DNA from: Sneathiella litorea
Lineage (GTDB): Bacteria; Pseudomonadota; Alphaproteobacteria; Sneathiellales; Sneathiellaceae
Length of the DNA stretch: 64,000 nt
Assembly: GCF_009882915.1 (NCBI RefSeq)
Contig: NZ_WTUW01000001.1
Location: 620,357 to 684,356, forward strand
Reading direction: 5' to 3'
Position numbers and translations under genes: made by a program. Of this stretch, positions 42,340-50,646 are shown one piece after another (the stretch's first letter is position 1; every line of letters begins with the position of its first letter). The notes beneath the pieces were generated by a model that had not been told where the DNA came from, ran no database searches, and saw only the letters and a program-made list of their open reading frames with translations.

Positions 42340-43575
42340 ATGAGTAAAGAGATTGTGTACCCAAAGGAAAATGCGTGGAGCTGGCGAAATAGTTCGCCGT
42401 TCGCACGATCAGTGATCGTCGGCGACCAAGTTTTTATCAGTGGCCAGCAATCGCTGGACGCAAATGGTAATGTGCTCGATCCAGGTGATATCGCCGCCCA
42501 GACACGTAACGTCTTTGAAAACATGAAAGCCAGCCTGGCGCAAGTCGGGCTTGAAATGAGCGACCTTGTTCGTCTGAACACCTATTACGTATTCGATGGA
42601 CCTGACGAAGAGGCGACAGCTTATTGGGAAAGCATGACCCAAGTAAGGCTCCAATATTTTCCAGATCCTGGTCCCGCGGCAACAGCAGTAAGGGTCAAGG
42701 GGATGCCTTACAAGGGCCAGCTAATTCAGATCGAGGGTGTCGCTTTGCGCGGTGAGTCTCGGAAAAATCGTGAGCGTATCATGCCTGATGATAGCTGGGA
42801 CTGGAGCATTGCCGTCCCCCTTTCGCAAGGTTGGAAAATTGGTGAACGTATCTTCGTCGGTGGTCAGATTTCTGCCGACAAGGCGGCCAACCCTGTGCAT
42901 GTTGGTGACCTGGAGGCGCAAACCCGCGAAATATACAAATTTATCGGCAATGTGCTGGAAGATGCCGGTGCGTCATTCGAGGATCTGGTTCGTATCAAGG
43001 TCTGTTTTAAACACGATAGCGTTGAGCCCTCTGGAAAAACGTTCGCGGATAAAATCATGGATATATCGGCCGAGTTTATCGATCAGCCGGGACCCGTTCT
43101 CAGTGCATTTTCCGTCGACTTGCTTTATCCGGGGCTGGATTTGGAAATAGATGCAATGGCCATCATAGATCCCAATCGGAAAACTCTGTCTGATGGTCAA
43201 TTAGGTGGGCGCTATCAACCCGCCAAGTTTGAAGATGGAGTAAGTGCTGCCGGAGAAATATATGTAGGTGGCCAGGTGGCGCTCGATGAAGACAATTCAG
43301 TCTTGTGTCCTGATGATATATCCGGGCAGGCGCGAATTGTATTTGAGCGCTTGCAGAAAGTGCTCGCCCAAGATGGCGCAACTCTGGATGACATCGTGAA
43401 ACTCAATCTATTCATCGTCGGAGAGGGTCCGGATGCAGAAGACGCTTTCCATACACTGTTGGCGGTCTGGTCTGAAATGGCACCAAACGCCCATCCCGCA
43501 CTGACACCTGTCAGGGTGCACGAACTCGCGCGTCCGGGTTTGCTGGTGCAGGCAGATTGTATTGCCTTGAAATGA
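42340..43575 (+). CDS. Single-chain triple RidA (YjgF/YER057c/UK114) protein
   Basis: Protein of 411 residues made of three RidA-like domains in tandem, about 1-137, 145-276 and 290-411. Each keeps the internal FISGQ/FVGGQ/YVGGQ strand, the AQTR/AQAR helix and the closing V-R/S-V ... G strand. The substrate-binding arginine of active RidA is present in domain 1 (R118) and domain 3 (R392), but is Ser in domain 2 (S258). RidA proteins are about 130 residues and work as homotrimers with active sites between subunits, so this may be a trimer in one chain. They hydrolyse enamines/imines or carbamate-like intermediates, as RutC in pyrimidine breakdown. AGAGGAC precedes the ATG. In the monooxygenase operon it probably acts on the oxidised product. 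Confidence 0.85.
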   Translation: MSKEIVYPKENAWSWRNSSPFARSVIVGDQVFISGQQSLDANGNVLDPGDIAAQTRNVFENMKASLAQVGLEMSDLVRLNTYYVFDGPDEEATAYWESMTQVRLQYFPDPGPAATAVRVKGMPYKGQLIQIEGVALRGESRKNRERIMPDDSWDWSIAVPLSQGWKIGERIFVGGQISADKAANPVHVGDLEAQTREIYKFIGNVLEDAGASFEDLVRIKVCFKHDSVEPSGKTFADKIMDISAEFIDQPGPVLSAFSVDLLYPGLDLEIDAMAIIDPNRKTLSDGQLGGRYQPAKFEDGVSAAGEIYVGGQVALDEDNSVLCPDDISGQARIVFERLQKVLAQDGATLDDIVKLNLFIVGEGPDAEDAFHTLLAVWSEMAPNAHPALTPVRVHELARPGLLVQADCIALK

Positions 43576-43616
43576 CAATTTAGTGGCTAAAATCGGTATA
43601 TTAAGGAGAAGATATT

Positions 43617-44522
43617 ATGATCAGTAATCCAGTGCCTTGGCCAAATGGCAATAAGGTCGCCTGTGCTATCACTTTTGACATAGATACAGACAGTATTCTG
43701 CATCTCGAACATCGTGAACAGGCCCCGACGAAACTATCGACGATGTCTTGGCTCAAATATGATCTGGTCGCTATTCCACGCATTCTTGAGATGTATAAAC
43801 GCTTTGAGATAAAGCAGACCTTCTTCTATCCCGCTTGGTGCATGGAGCGTTACCCGCATCTTGTTGATATGATTCTTGAGGGTGGTCACGAAATTGCCGC
43901 ACATGGTTATATTCACGAAAACCCGAACAATCTGAGTGCAGAAGACGAGCTTTATTGGTTTGAGCGGCAAATTGCCGTGATCGAGAAAATGACAGGGAAG
44001 CGTCCTCGTGGTTGGCGGGCGCCACTCTACAATTTCTCGAAGCACTCAATTGATTATCTGGTCGAACAGGGCTTTATCTATGATGCAAGCTTGATGGGCG
44101 ATGACATCCCTTATGTGTTGAAAACTAGTAAAGGGAAAGTCATCGAATTGCCAAGCCAATGGGCAATGGATGATTGGCCACATTATACCCATTCACCGGA
44201 TATGAATTACATGATGCCGATCAAGTCACCTGATGAAGCGATGAATGTCTTCATGGCAGAATTCGAGGCAATGCTGAAGTATGGCGGACTGTGGGTCACC
44301 ATTTGGCATCCCTTTGTGTCGGGACGCCTCGCTCGCTGTGAACGGGTTGCGAAGATGATTGAAGAAATGCAGAATCGTGGCGGCGTATGGTTTGCAACCA
44401 TGGAAGAGATTGCACTCCATGTGCAAAAATGTATCGATGACGGCAGTTGGACACCAAGAGTAGATGAACTGCCATATTACGATGGGCCGATTCCCGAAAT
44501 CAAAGACCGCCCGCTTGCCTAG
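43617..44522 (+). CDS. CE4/PuuE-like polysaccharide-deacetylase family hydrolase
   Basis: A 301-residue metal hydrolase of the NodB/CE4 superfamily, nearest in pattern to PuuE allantoinase, the cyclic imidase and HpPgdA type. Catalytic motifs are intact: TFDIDTDS (Asp base and metal Asp), GHEIAAHGYIHENP (two metal His), RGWRAP (Arg) and IWHPFVSGR (His). There is no signal peptide, so it is cytoplasmic and unlikely to act on cell wall. In this branch several enzymes open cyclic amides or imides, which fits its place after a monooxygenase and a RidA protein. AAGGAG precedes the ATG, 41 bases after the RidA-like gene. Confidence 0.85.
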   Translation: MISNPVPWPNGNKVACAITFDIDTDSILHLEHREQAPTKLSTMSWLKYDLVAIPRILEMYKRFEIKQTFFYPAWCMERYPHLVDMILEGGHEIAAHGYIHENPNNLSAEDELYWFERQIAVIEKMTGKRPRGWRAPLYNFSKHSIDYLVEQGFIYDASLMGDDIPYVLKTSKGKVIELPSQWAMDDWPHYTHSPDMNYMMPIKSPDEAMNVFMAEFEAMLKYGGLWVTIWHPFVSGRLARCERVAKMIEEMQNRGGVWFATMEEIALHVQKCIDDGSWTPRVDELPYYDGPIPEIKDRPLA

Positions 44523-44645
44523 TCAAACAGTACTCTCTTTGCTTGCCATGAGATGGTGACATAGGGTTTGCCATGACCCAAGGCGAAGGTCCCAGTTTTC
44601 AGGTGTCCTTTGCCTTGGGTTTTCAACGACAGAGTAGGAACCGAC

Positions 44646-45782
44646 GTGACCGCGTATCCCAATGTAATTGAATTGACCCGCGCGTTGGTGGGTATGAATA
44701 CCATCAATCCGCCGGGGAATGAGCATCAATGCAACAGCTATCTTGCTGATTTATTGAAGCAAGCCGGGTTTGACGTAGACTTGGCTGAATTTGCCGAAGG
44801 ACGGTCCAATCTTGTCGCAAGGTTGGGACGGCAAGATAAAGATGACCTACCCATTTGCTTTACAGGTCATCTCGACACAGTACCTCTTGGCACGGAACCG
44901 TGGTCATTCGATGCCTTTGCCGGCGATATTCACGACAATAAGATATACGGGCGCGGAACGACCGACATGAAAGGGGGGGTCGCGGCGATGATCGTTGCGG
45001 CAATCGATCTTGCCGAGCAAATATCGGATACACAAGGGATAGTGTTTGTTTTAACAGGTGGCGAAGAGACAGGTTGTGACGGCGCGAAAGCCCTATCTGA
45101 AAGGCCGGAAATTCTTGGTCGCGCAGGTGCGATTGTTGTCGGTGAACCAACCTCAAACAAGCCGTTAATCGGGCACAAAGGTGCATTGTGGCTAAGGGCG
45201 GTTTGTCGCGGTATCACGGCCCATGGCTCAACACCAGAACTCGGCATTAATGCAGTTTATGCCGCATGTCAGGCGATCGGAAAAATTGAAAACTTTGGCT
45301 TTAACGTTCCTCCACACAGTGTTATTGGGAGTCCCTCAATTAATGTTGGAAGAGTACAAGGTGGGATAAATGTGAACTCGGTGCCAGATTACGCAGAATT
45401 TGACATAGATATCCGGACAATCCCCAGCCAGGATCACTCAACGATTATCACGCATCTCGGACAATATATTGGCCAGGACGTATCGCTTGAAGCAACTGTC
45501 GATGTTGATGGCGTAATTTCTGATTTCTCTGATTTGTGGATTCAGGATGTATTTAATTGCACCGAAAAAATTCTTGGTACTCCTTTGACTGGAGAGACAG
45601 CAAAGTACTTTACCGATGCATCGGTGCTAACCCCGGCATTTGGAAATCCGCCAACAATAATAATCGGGCCTGGTGATGCCGCTGTTGCACATAAAACAGA
45701 CGAGTATTGCGAAATTGATAAACTTCACCAAGCGGTGGAAATCTACACATCAATATTGAAACGGTGGTGTTTAACTATCTGA
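44646..45782 (+). CDS. M20 family metallohydrolase (ArgE/DapE type)
   Basis: A 378-residue di-zinc peptidase-like hydrolase. Ligands are in TGHLDTVP (His, with catalytic Asp two residues on), GRGTTDMKGG (bridging Asp), TGGEETGCDG (catalytic and metal Glu), GEPTS (Asp/Glu position) and HKTDEYCE near the end (His). The dimerisation lid lies at about 175-290. The family removes acyl groups from amino compounds (N-acetylornithine, succinyl-diaminopimelate, carbamoyl or acyl amino acids). Start is a GTG at 44646 preceded by GTAGGAA; an ATG further up (44610) lies in a region without family similarity. A 123-base gap separates it from the CE4-like gene. Probably the last hydrolytic step of the island's pathway. 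Confidence 0.85.
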   Translation: MTAYPNVIELTRALVGMNTINPPGNEHQCNSYLADLLKQAGFDVDLAEFAEGRSNLVARLGRQDKDDLPICFTGHLDTVPLGTEPWSFDAFAGDIHDNKIYGRGTTDMKGGVAAMIVAAIDLAEQISDTQGIVFVLTGGEETGCDGAKALSERPEILGRAGAIVVGEPTSNKPLIGHKGALWLRAVCRGITAHGSTPELGINAVYAACQAIGKIENFGFNVPPHSVIGSPSINVGRVQGGINVNSVPDYAEFDIDIRTIPSQDHSTIITHLGQYIGQDVSLEATVDVDGVISDFSDLWIQDVFNCTEKILGTPLTGETAKYFTDASVLTPAFGNPPTIIIGPGDAAVAHKTDEYCEIDKLHQAVEIYTSILKRWCLTI

Positions 45783-45799
45783 ATTGACATCCAACCATT

Positions 45800-46330
45800 T
45801 TACAATGGAGGGGCGCCCCATTTGTAGATTTGCATTCCCACCATCGTATCAACCGAAGCAATATTTTTATTTGAATAACAGAATTCCTCAAGAAACTCCT
45901 GAAGCTCAGTCGATGACTCGGCCCAGACCTCAACCATCAGGTCGAATTTTCCGCCGATAACACTTACCCATATCGCCTGCGGTATTTTGGAAAATTCCAA
46001 GGCAAGTTCATGCGGGCTGCTGCCCGCCACCACAGTTATCCCAAGTACTGCCCAGCATTTATATCCAATATGAACAGGGTCGATTACCGCGATAAAGCGT
46101 AAATGTTCGTGTTCCTCAAGATGGCTGACCCGCGACCGAACAGCACTTTCCGACACACCTAATTCTCTGGCGATCGATGTGTAAGAACGTCGTCCATTTT
46201 CTTGCAGGAGAGCTAGAATTTGTCTGCTAAGTTTATCAGTATTGTATTGAGAAGATTGCTGCTGCGCAGTTCCGTTTTTATTAGCGCTTGTTTTTTCTGT
46301 ATTTTCGGTCGCGCTTGTCTTCTTTGTCAT
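45800..46330 (-). CDS. Lrp/AsnC family regulator
   Basis: Protein of 176 residues: a polar N-terminal extension of about 25 residues, then helix-turn-helix (LSRQILALLQENGRRSYTSI, ARELGVSESAVRSRV) and the RAM ligand domain (VLGITVVAGS, IWVSVIGGKFDLMVEVWA). Lrp/AsnC proteins form octamers that wrap DNA and sense amino acids or similar ligands. It is the only regulator gene in element B and converges with the M20 gene, 17 bases away. A likely target is the symmetric operator at 37476-37592; its own upstream region holds a small GGTAATTACC palindrome at 46458-46467. Confidence 0.9.
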   Translation of the reverse strand: MTKKTSATENTEKTSANKNGTAQQQSSQYNTDKLSRQILALLQENGRRSYTSIARELGVSESAVRSRVSHLEEHEHLRFIAVIDPVHIGYKCWAVLGITVVAGSSPHELALEFSKIPQAIWVSVIGGKFDLMVEVWAESSTELQEFLEEFCYSNKNIASVDTMVGMQIYKWGAPPL

Positions 46331-46535
46331 CTGTCTAAACTTACCTTTTTCGTTGAGGAATACATTCTTAAGTCAAAAAGTTTCGCTCAATGTATTTCGA
46401 AATATTTTAAGAGTTGTTCTAACCCATTATGCCTCCCTAGAAATACAATTTAATGTAGGTAATTACCAACTGTAATAGACATAGATTCACTAGACACCTC
46501 GTAACCCTATTGTAATTATTCCTTGGGTTTGTGAA

Positions 46536-47201
46536 TTAGATGTCGTTCTCTGAAAAGGCTTCTGTAATTTTAATACCAACGGCTTCTGTTGCTAAACGCA
46601 ATGGATTGTCGTGTAAATGAGCATATTGCTGTGTTATAGTCGTGCTGCTATGACCCAACAATGTTCCAATGACCGGCAGACTAGCTCCACCTGATACAGC
46701 CACACTTGCAAAGCTGTGTCGCAGATCGTGAAGCCTTACGTCGTTTAACCCGGCCTCTTCTCTAATTCGCATCCAAACTTTCAGTGTGCCTTGATAATAT
46801 CCATCGCCGCGATGTGCCGGAAAGACAAAATCCGATCCATCCAACGCGGCAATACCATTTAGAGTTTCCATTGCCCCAGCATTAAGCGGTATGGCTTTTG
46901 CCCCGGTCTTAGAATCCTCAGGCCACAAATAGTCACTTTGAAAATCCACTTCGCTCCATTTTAGGGATTCAATTTCACCTTTGCGGCATCCTGTGAAAAT
47001 CAATAATTTTAAGATGGCTATTGCAAATAGGTTTTCACCTTTCTGTTCGGCCTCTCTCAACGCTTTTCCAAGCGAAACCAGTTCCGTCTGGCTTAAATAC
47101 CGTTGCCCCTTCCTGTCAGCAAAGCGCTTTACCCCGCGAACCGGATTTTCTTTGATCAGGCCGCCATCAAAAGCAAACGAGAATATTCCCCCCAATAGCC
47201 C
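46536..47201 (-). pseudogene. Truncated tyrosine integrase of element B
   Basis: Only the catalytic half remains, beginning GLLGGIFSFAF, which aligns with about residue 187 of the element A integrase. Catalytic residues are complete: Arg in TGCRKGEIES, HDLRHSF, LGHSSTTITQ and the Tyr in QYAHLH. The 5' end of the frame runs directly into the attachment repeat at 47198-47203, so the arm- and core-binding domains have been deleted. The extra codons upstream to 47255 are translated tRNA repeat, not integrase. It should be inactive for integration. Confidence 0.85.
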
Positions 47202-47260
47202 TTCGAAGGCAGAGGTCACACGTTCGAATCGTGTCGGGTGCGCCAATCTTTTCAATGACT
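47198..47260 (+). repeat. Attachment repeat copy 3 (right end of the tandem array)
   Basis: 47198-47241 match the tRNA-Arg 3' part with one change (T at 47203 for C), followed by G (as in copy 2) and CCAATCTTTTCAATGACT (as in copy 1). It is therefore a mosaic of the two other copies and marks the return to chromosomal sequence. The next 260 bases (47261-47523) hold no gene that I can support. Confidence 0.92.
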
Positions 47261-47523
47261 AATGCCCTACAAAAAATTGTGCATTAGTTCTTAAAAATCA
47301 TCTCAAAGAAGATAATACTTTTTCGGGGATTACGGATATCAGCTAATTTACGTGTTCGATGAGCCTGAAAACAAACTCTTAAAAGCTGGACTTCGATGAA
47401 ACAAACGTCTTGCTTGATGCAACGAAGACTGCCCGCTTCCTAGAAGCTGGTTTATCTTGCTAGCGGTTGATAACCATAACAATCAATTCCCGGAAGGGGC
47501 GGGCCTGGATATCAGAGAAACCT

Positions 47524-48756
47524 CTAGTTATCGGAAAGTACAAGTACTCTGACGGGCAGCAGCAAAGCTTGAATACGCAAAATGGCCCCATGAACAACCG
47601 AAGTGGCATCAACAACATGCAGGAAAAGGGCCTTCATGAATCCCGTCTCGGGTTCCTCTAACACCCTGTAGTTATCGGTATAGGCATTCGCAATGCACGC
47701 GCTGCCGGGCGGTATTGATCTTACTTGTTCCGGGTAAAGAGGTTCCATCAACACAGGCAATGTGCCCGGGCGAGCTCCACTCTGGATATCCCGTAGCTGA
47801 TCCGTGGGCCGGAACTGCCCTGACGCAATTACATCCTGAACCTCAACAATGACCATTGGTATAATTTCAAATGGAGCGGAAACACAGGTGAGTTCTGCCG
47901 CCATGCCCGGCTTCAGAACCTGCGCGGAAATCTGGTTGAAGCCAGCCTGAAAGCGCCGGACATCTCGAACGGAAGGAACAAGAATGCCGGCAGGCCGAAG
48001 AAATGGATTTACATAATCTCCAACCTGAAGAGCAAACTGTTGTACCTTACCCGATACGCCCGCATAAACATTAGTCTTCTCCAACTCGACCTGTGCCCGG
48101 TCGAGAGACGCGATGGCGCTTTCACGTTGTGCCGGCAGAAGGCTGGTCAGTTTCGATTCAATTGCGCTGGCATTGGCAATTGCGTCGGCGATTGCCGCTT
48201 TTTGAATATCAGCGTCATACTGGTAACTCTTTAATTCACTCTCTGACACAACGCTGTTGTTTCTTTTGCTGAGAGCTTCCTTGCGAGTGAGGTCATCCAG
48301 GGCTTTTGCATAGGCACTCTCCGCCTGACTAATTTTCGCCTTAGCTGCCTCCAGTTCCGAAGTTGCTACGAGAATAGCGGATTCGATTTCTTCAATCTTC
48401 CGCTGCGCAATCTCGACATTTGCTGTTTGCAGCATGTCATCGAGCTTGAAGATAAGATCACCAGCTTCTACCGTTTCATTATTCTCTACAAATATCTTGC
48501 TCACTCGACCATTTGTTTCGGGGACAATGGTAATTGTGCGAAAAAAGGAAGAAACATTTTCTGTTGTAGGGTGATAATAGAAAATGATTGTGATGAATGA
48601 TACAGACAACAAAACACAGGCGGTAATGCCCCAACGCAGCTGATACCAAACCGAGAAAATAGTCAGTTCTCTCCCCCAGCGCATGTCCTGCATATATCGC
48701 CGATAAAGATAATCTGGAAGTATCGTAACTAAAGAACAGAGAATAATTTCAATCAC
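47524..48756 (-). CDS. HlyD-family membrane fusion protein
   Basis: Periplasmic adaptor of 410 residues. One N-terminal membrane anchor (WGITACVLLSVSFITIIFYY, about 44-63) is followed by a lipoyl-like half (VPETNGRVSKIFVENNETV), a long coiled-coil hairpin (about 110-220) and the second lipoyl half (VYAGVSGKVQQFALQVGDYV). It would connect an inner-membrane exporter to the outer membrane, but no ABC, MFS or RND partner is adjacent. The start is a GTG overlapping the neighbouring small membrane protein gene (stop TAA, then GTG), so the pair is translated together; similar pairs (YibH/YibI type) exist in enterobacteria. Confidence 0.85.
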   Translation of the reverse strand: MIEIILCSLVTILPDYLYRRYMQDMRWGRELTIFSVWYQLRWGITACVLLSVSFITIIFYYHPTTENVSSFFRTITIVPETNGRVSKIFVENNETVEAGDLIFKLDDMLQTANVEIAQRKIEEIESAILVATSELEAAKAKISQAESAYAKALDDLTRKEALSKRNNSVVSESELKSYQYDADIQKAAIADAIANASAIESKLTSLLPAQRESAIASLDRAQVELEKTNVYAGVSGKVQQFALQVGDYVNPFLRPAGILVPSVRDVRRFQAGFNQISAQVLKPGMAAELTCVSAPFEIIPMVIVEVQDVIASGQFRPTDQLRDIQSGARPGTLPVLMEPLYPEQVRSIPPGSACIANAYTDNYRVLEEPETGFMKALFLHVVDATSVVHGAILRIQALLLPVRVLVLSDN

Positions 48757-49110
48757 TTACTTATCACTCCGATCCGTCAGCCGCTCAACCGCTCGGGCAA
48801 TGGCATTTAAGGGGGAAATAAAATCCGGGATGCGAACCACGGCTAAGATCAAGGCAAGTACCCAGAAGAGATTGATATGAGTAAAAAGCGCTAAAAGCGC
48901 TAAAATACCGACAAGCTGAAACTGGATGCTGTTTACCCCGTGCGCCATTTTTTCCGGCAGGGCGTGGAGCTTGAAATATAAATTTCCAAAGACGAGTAAT
49001 GCCAAAATCAAAAGAATGACAACAATCACGAATAGCCTGTCAGTTTCCCCAGGCGCCGTAAAAAAAGAAGGTAAGTTCTCGGGCATTCTAACGTTTTTCA
49101 GTTCATTCAT
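48757..49110 (-). CDS. Small two-to-three-helix membrane protein paired with HlyD-like adaptor
   Basis: Inner-membrane protein of 117 residues with a hydrophobic helix (FVIVVILLILALLVFG), a charged segment (HALPEKMAHG) and a second hydrophobic region (LVGILALLALFTHINLFWVL and VLALILAVVRIP). The pattern PEKMAHG ... FQLVGILALLALFTH resembles small membrane proteins that accompany YibH-like HlyD proteins. It has no catalytic motif. It is the first gene of the pair, with the adaptor gene starting directly after its stop codon. Confidence 0.75.
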   Translation of the reverse strand: MNELKNVRMPENLPSFFTAPGETDRLFVIVVILLILALLVFGNLYFKLHALPEKMAHGVNSIQFQLVGILALLALFTHINLFWVLALILAVVRIPDFISPLNAIARAVERLTDRSDK

Positions 49111-49388
49111 GCTCTTATTCCTTTATCAGAGCAAAACTATATTCAATTAATTTATATTGCTACAAATTTTTTCTAAAAACCTGGGGCTGTAACGCCTCAA
49201 CAACTGTAAGTATAAAGAAACTGACATTGACATAATCTCAGTCGACGGGAACTTTTTCTTTCTCCGACGGTTTTTCCCAATTATTATTATGCATCTCATG
49301 TCTTTTTTGATGTCAATCATGACCCTGCCAGAACAATGAGCCGATTAACTTTATGCGATGGTCGGTTGAAGATAGTAAGGAGTATTGA

Positions 49389-50639
49389 TTGCGTTATTCC
49401 GCTCTTAGGATACTACTTGAAGGCATACGAGGTCACACTGGATGGAAACCCGTGTGGCGAGATCCCGCGCCGCAACCGGATTACGACTATATAATTGTGG
49501 GTGGTGGCGGGCACGGGTTGGCCACTGCGCATTATCTTGCCAAGATCTATAAGAAAGCGCGCATTGCCGTGCTGGAAAAAGGCTGGATCGGCGGCGGCAA
49601 TGTCGGGCGCAATACAACGATTATCCGATCCAACTATCTGCTTGACGGGAATGAGCCTCTGTATGAATTTGCGCTCAAACTCTGGGAGGGGCTGGAGCAG
49701 GACCTGAACTATAACGCCATGGTCAGCCAGCGCGGAATCCTTAACCTTTGCCACAGCGATGCCCAGCGCGATGCCTTTCGGAGACGGGGCAACGCGATGA
49801 TCCTGAATGGTGCAGATGCAGAGCTGTTGGATCAGCACCAAGTGCGCGAGATGGCACCCTTCCTTGATTTCGAAAATGCGCGATTTCCCATCAAGGGTGG
49901 TCTGTTGCAGCGGCGCGGCGGCACCGTACGTCATGACGCTGTTGCCTGGGGCTATGCCCGCTCCGCTTACAGCCATGGGGTGGATATCATCCAGAACTGC
50001 GAAGTAACCGGATTCAAGATCGAAAAGGGCCTCGTTAAAGGGGTAGAGACTAGCCGTGGATATATTGGCGCGAAGAAGGTCGGCGTCGCTGTCGCGGGCA
50101 GTTCCTCCCGCGTGATGGCAATGGCCGGGCTCCACCTTCCGATCGAGAGCCATGTCCTGCAGGCTTTTGTTTCTGAAGGGCTGAAGCCCCTTATCCCTGG
50201 CGTTATAACCTTTGGTGCCGGGCATTTCTATATCAGTCAGTCGGACAAGGGAGGGCTTGTCTTTGGTGGCGATATTGACGGTTACAACAGTTATGCCCAG
50301 CGCGGCAACCTGCCGGTAGTGGAGGATGTGCTTGAGGGCGGCATGGCCCTGATGCCAATGATCGGCCGGGCAAGACTCTTGCGGATGTGGGGTGGGCTGA
50401 TGGATATGTCGATGGATGGCTCCCCCTTCATCGATAAAACACCGATTGAGGGGCTCTACTTCAATGGCGGCTGGTGCTATGGCGGGTTCAAGGCAACGCC
50501 GGCTTCCGGCTATGCGTTTGCGCATCTGCTGGCAACTGATGCTCCGCATGAAACGGCAACCGAGTTGCGGCTGGACCGCTTCCGAGCCGGCGCCATGATC
50601 GATGAAAAGGGCGCGGGCGCCCAGCCGAACCTGCATTGA
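49389..50639 (+). CDS. soxB: Heterotetrameric sarcosine oxidase, beta subunit
   Basis: Flavoprotein of 416 residues with the dinucleotide-binding motif YIIVGGGGHGLATAHYL and the conserved IGGGNVGRNTTIIRSNY. The run GGTVRHDAVAWGYARSA contains the His expected to carry covalent FMN in the SoxB subunit. Further family segments are GGDIDGYNSYAQRG and GGWCYGGFKATPASG. It oxidises the N-methyl amine (sarcosine in known enzymes). The TTG start is supported by AAGGAG 7 bases upstream and by the normal SoxB N terminus. First gene of soxB-soxD-soxA-soxG-purU, just downstream of the second integrated element. Confidence 0.93.
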   Translation: MRYSALRILLEGIRGHTGWKPVWRDPAPQPDYDYIIVGGGGHGLATAHYLAKIYKKARIAVLEKGWIGGGNVGRNTTIIRSNYLLDGNEPLYEFALKLWEGLEQDLNYNAMVSQRGILNLCHSDAQRDAFRRRGNAMILNGADAELLDQHQVREMAPFLDFENARFPIKGGLLQRRGGTVRHDAVAWGYARSAYSHGVDIIQNCEVTGFKIEKGLVKGVETSRGYIGAKKVGVAVAGSSSRVMAMAGLHLPIESHVLQAFVSEGLKPLIPGVITFGAGHFYISQSDKGGLVFGGDIDGYNSYAQRGNLPVVEDVLEGGMALMPMIGRARLLRMWGGLMDMSMDGSPFIDKTPIEGLYFNGGWCYGGFKATPASGYAFAHLLATDAPHETATELRLDRFRAGAMIDEKGAGAQPNLH

Positions 50640-50646
50640 GGCGCGC

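Larger units (their letters stand above)
34346..47241. mobile_element. Integrative element B (catabolic island, immobile remnant)
   Basis: About 12.9 kb between copies 2 and 3 of the tRNA-Arg repeat. It has a tyrosine integrase at the right end in the same orientation as in element A, but truncated at the repeat itself. Cargo is one metabolic system: divergent ABC importer and a tmoABCDEF-type diiron monooxygenase, followed by RidA-like, CE4-like and M20 hydrolase genes and an Lrp/AsnC regulator. No conjugation, replication or excisionase gene is seen. It may be mobilised only in trans, by the intact integrase of element A acting on the outer repeats. Confidence 0.82.

Noticed and set aside
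47198-47260. Third tRNA-Arg gene beside the broken integrase
   Set aside because: Same partial repeat with a mismatch in the anticodon loop region and no 5' half.
47261-47523. Possible gene between the last repeat and the HlyD gene
   Set aside because: No frame has a ribosome site or family motif; short open frames in this stretch run into or across the HlyD gene.
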